From NCBI GenBank assembly GCA_947074225.1, contig CAMTOX010000067.1:1-8556 (forward strand): 8,556 bases of DNA. Direction: 5' to 3'. Within the stretch, counting starts at the first letter, position 1. Every line of letters begins with the position of its first letter. Position numbers and translations under genes: made by a program. The DNA is from an uncultured bacterium (lineage in GTDB: Bacteria > Bacteroidota > Bacteroidia > Bacteroidales > Paludibacteraceae). Under the pieces are notes generated by a model. The model searched no databases, was not told the origin of the DNA, and was given only the letters and a program-made list of their open reading frames with translations. Shown here in pieces: positions 6,888 to 8,556 of the stretch.

Positions 6888-8129
6888 CTACTCTTCCAAA
6901 TGCTCAACTAAGAACTCATAGTCCCAGCTATCAAAATAGAGGTTACCACCTCCCCACTCCACTTCTCCGCGTTGAAAATCTATGGGCTCACTACGTTCAT
7001 ATTCCTTAGTTGGCACTAGTTCGCCAGCATAATCACTGTTAACAATCCATCGGAAAGCATCCATACCTCCAAAATAGAAGTTGCGTTCCTTTTCGCTGTC
7101 CAACCGCTTTTGCGGTCCGAAAGAGACATCAACAGGCACCCAGCCTAAACCTTGTAGGTATATCTCTGTCCAGTCGTGCAGGTTCTCGAATCCTGGGTGG
7201 AGCATGAAACCACTTTGCCAACGTGCTGGAACTCCGACAATACGACAGAGCGTAATGAAGAGTAGCGACACCTGTCCGCAATCGCCATGTCCATATTGCA
7301 TCACATATTCTGGAATATTCTTAAGAGTGGAATACTCTCTGGCGCTGGCCCAAGGTAACTGTTTGCGTATCCATTGGAAGATTAAAAGAGCACTATGGTA
7401 AGGCGAATCGTTATCGCCCACAATGGTATATGCCAACTCCCTCAAAGCATCTGAAAAAGCAATATGAGGGAGCCGCTCACAGAGAAAATCTTCAAATCCC
7501 ACTTTCACAAATTGGTTCACACTTGATGGTATTTCTTTCAGAAACTCAGCCACAGAGGTAAAGGCATAGCACACTTGAAATAGTGTATCTTTGCCTGCCA
7601 CCGCTTTTTGCTCGGCATAGAGCGAAGCATGTGGAACTCCTTGCGATAGAATTTGTGAATTTTTCACATTGCAATGCAATAAATGTACCGCAACCTGTCG
7701 TTTCTCATCAGTACGAGGATAGGGCAACCAACAACGCAAGAGCTCTCCGGCAGGTACAGCATCGGCTTTAACCGTTAACCTATAGGTTACTTGGTATTTT
7801 TTAGTCTTTGGAATCTCTCCATTCACCAAAGCCGGAATATAGCGTGCCAACATTTGTGCCCTTTCTGCTCGTTCTTCGCCCTCACGCGCCAACAATAGCT
7901 CTCTGCCTTTGGCGTCAATGCGCAAAAGGTTTCGTGCAGCATTCCTAAAATAGCGACGTTCGCCATTAATCTCTACAGACTCCAAAGCACCCGAAGCTTC
8001 CCATTTACGCATTTGAGAATCGGATAGTTCTGAAAAATAGTCCGACAATTCTTGACGTATCTGCTCCTCATTTTTGGTAAAATCTAAAGCGATGCGCCGC
8101 AACAACTCTTTTTCTGTCAACTCTTTCAT
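6888..8129 (-). CDS. Transglutaminase-like domain protein
   Basis: Papain-fold protein of the transglutaminase-like superfamily, probably a protease or amidase rather than a true cross-linking enzyme; the substrate is unknown. Numbered from the ATG at 8127-8129 (413 residues), the catalytic triad is Cys284 (HGDCGQ), His318 (LHDW) and Asp334 (PVDVSFG), with VGVPARWQSGF between Cys and His as is typical. Residues about 111-190 look beta-rich, and 1-75 form a charged helical region with a MRKWEASGALE segment. An in-frame TTG four codons upstream is rejected because it falls in the promoter zone. No signal peptide or membrane segment is visible, so the protein is predicted cytosolic, whereas related Bacteroidota proteins are, from memory, often exported. 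It is the first gene of a likely unit with the EFR1-family gene. Domain call confident, role unknown. Confidence 0.86.
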   Translation of the reverse strand: MKELTEKELLRRIALDFTKNEEQIRQELSDYFSELSDSQMRKWEASGALESVEINGERRYFRNAARNLLRIDAKGRELLLAREGEERAERAQMLARYIPALVNGEIPKTKKYQVTYRLTVKADAVPAGELLRCWLPYPRTDEKRQVAVHLLHCNVKNSQILSQGVPHASLYAEQKAVAGKDTLFQVCYAFTSVAEFLKEIPSSVNQFVKVGFEDFLCERLPHIAFSDALRELAYTIVGDNDSPYHSALLIFQWIRKQLPWASAREYSTLKNIPEYVMQYGHGDCGQVSLLFITLCRIVGVPARWQSGFMLHPGFENLHDWTEIYLQGLGWVPVDVSFGPQKRLDSEKERNFYFGGMDAFRWIVNSDYAGELVPTKEYERSEPIDFQRGEVEWGGGNLYFDSWDYEFLVEHLEE

Positions 8130-8145
8130 ATCTAATTGCAAAGTA

Positions 8146-8153
8146 CAAATATA
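8146..8153 (-). promoter_or_regulatory. Bacteroidota-type -7 promoter box for the transglutaminase-like gene
   Basis: Read on the minus strand this is TATATTTG, matching TAnnTTTG. It predicts transcription starting near 8139-8142 and a leader of only 10-13 nt before the ATG at 8129. A second TTTGC lies seven bases downstream (8143-8139) with a less exact TA spacing and would make the leader shorter still. No convincing -33 TTG is present. Confidence 0.5.
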
Positions 8154-8420
8154 GCAATATATTCACATATAATGATATTTATACAACTATTTTTCAAGAA
8201 ACCTACTACTGAAGAATTACGATGCACCATTCACCCGTTAAGAAATTTGTATCTCTTGGAGTTAAGTAGAAATCACGAAAAAGAATAACGTGTAATCTAT
8301 TGACCAATAAAAAAGAGGAGGTTAAGTTATTATCTATAGAGAGTAAAATAATCCTGTTTGATTTTTTATCCAATAGTTAGAAGAGTCAACTTACCTACCG
8401 ACTATTATTTAAGACCCCTC
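8154..8420. other. Non-coding stretch, AT-rich, no gene recognised
   Basis: No frame on either strand shows recognisable protein or codon structure here, and no tRNA-like cloverleaf is seen. The only structure noticed is a weak, interrupted inverted repeat: CTATTG (8297-8302) plus ATAAAAAA (8307-8314) against TTTTTTAT (8362-8369) plus CAATAG (8371-8376). It may be chance in AT-rich DNA. Confidence 0.5.
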
Positions 8421-8467
8421 AAAGAGGGACCAAATTCGGGTATAGGATCCGACTTTGGTCCCTCTTT
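8421..8467. repeat. Long palindromic repeat with a perfect 14-bp stem
   Basis: AAAGAGGGACCAAA at 8421-8434 is matched exactly by its complement at 8454-8467. Inside, TCGG (8436-8439) can pair with CCGA (8449-8452), leaving a 9-base loop. Partial copies flank it: CCCTC at 8416-8420 complements GAGGG at 8424-8428, and CCCTCTTT recurs at 8471-8478 followed by GGTTCC. The higher GC and nested repetition differ from the surrounding AT-rich DNA and suggest a dispersed palindromic (REP/MITE-like) element. It lacks a T-tract, so a simple terminator is less likely. Confidence 0.75.
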
Positions 8468-8556
8468 AAACCCTCTTTGGTTCCTATTTGCCAGCAAGAT
8501 GATAGCTGAATTCAACTTGCAAATGCAACTTTCTCCAGCTTGGTTAATAAATTAAA

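Noticed and set aside
8297..8376. Possible terminal inverted repeats of a small insertion element
   Set aside because: The match is short and interrupted, mostly A/T, with no target-site duplication or transposase remnant between the arms.
8358..8555. Plus-strand reading frame of about 65 codons at the right end
   Set aside because: It runs through the palindromic repeat and shows no recognisable protein features, so it is treated as non-coding.

Overview
The window looks like chromosomal DNA of a low-GC member of the Bacteroidota, most likely the order Bacteroidales. Four things point that way: start codons lack purine-rich Shine-Dalgarno sites; the recognisable promoters carry the Bacteroidota -7 box TAnnTTTG; dnaK stands alone without grpE or dnaJ; and the gene set (lipoprotein beta-carbonic anhydrase, EFR1-type flavodoxin-ferredoxin, WG-repeat protein, ApbE) is familiar from that group. 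This rests on motif recognition; no search was run.

Layout, left to right. (1) 1-723, plus strand: an HSL/esterase-type alpha/beta hydrolase cut by the window edge, with an apparent +1 frameshift in a G-run just inside it. (2) 912-1646, minus strand: a periplasmic lipoprotein beta-carbonic anhydrase with its own promoter and terminator. (3) 1747-3711, minus strand: dnaK with its own terminator, almost a copy of the carbonic anhydrase terminator. (4) 3712-3976: a divergent intergenic region holding six copies of TGTCA/TGACA and the ogt promoter. (5) 3977-5523, plus strand: an ogt-apbE operon (DNA alkyl-repair methyltransferase and FAD:protein FMN transferase) closed by a strong hairpin that probably also works for the opposite strand. 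(6) 5569-5967, minus strand: the remains of a WG-repeat protein, with no start codon and an internal TAG. (7) 6011-8129, minus strand: an EFR1-family flavodoxin-ferredoxin protein and, upstream of it, a transglutaminase-like cysteine protease-fold protein with a promoter just ahead of its ATG. (8) 8154-8556: no gene seen; it ends in a long perfect inverted repeat with extra partial copies, which looks like a dispersed palindromic repeat.

The genes do not form one pathway. They are mostly housekeeping: chaperone, DNA repair, flavoprotein maturation, CO2/bicarbonate handling and redox. ApbE attaches FMN to membrane redox proteins such as Nqr/Rnf subunits, and the EFR1 protein is also a flavin/Fe-S electron carrier, but they lie on opposite strands and no joint function can be claimed. 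I found no convincing evidence of an undescribed multigene system. The points most worth a second look are the TGTCA cluster between dnaK and ogt, the probably leaderless ogt transcript, the decayed WG-repeat gene, the paired terminators, and the palindromic element at the right end.
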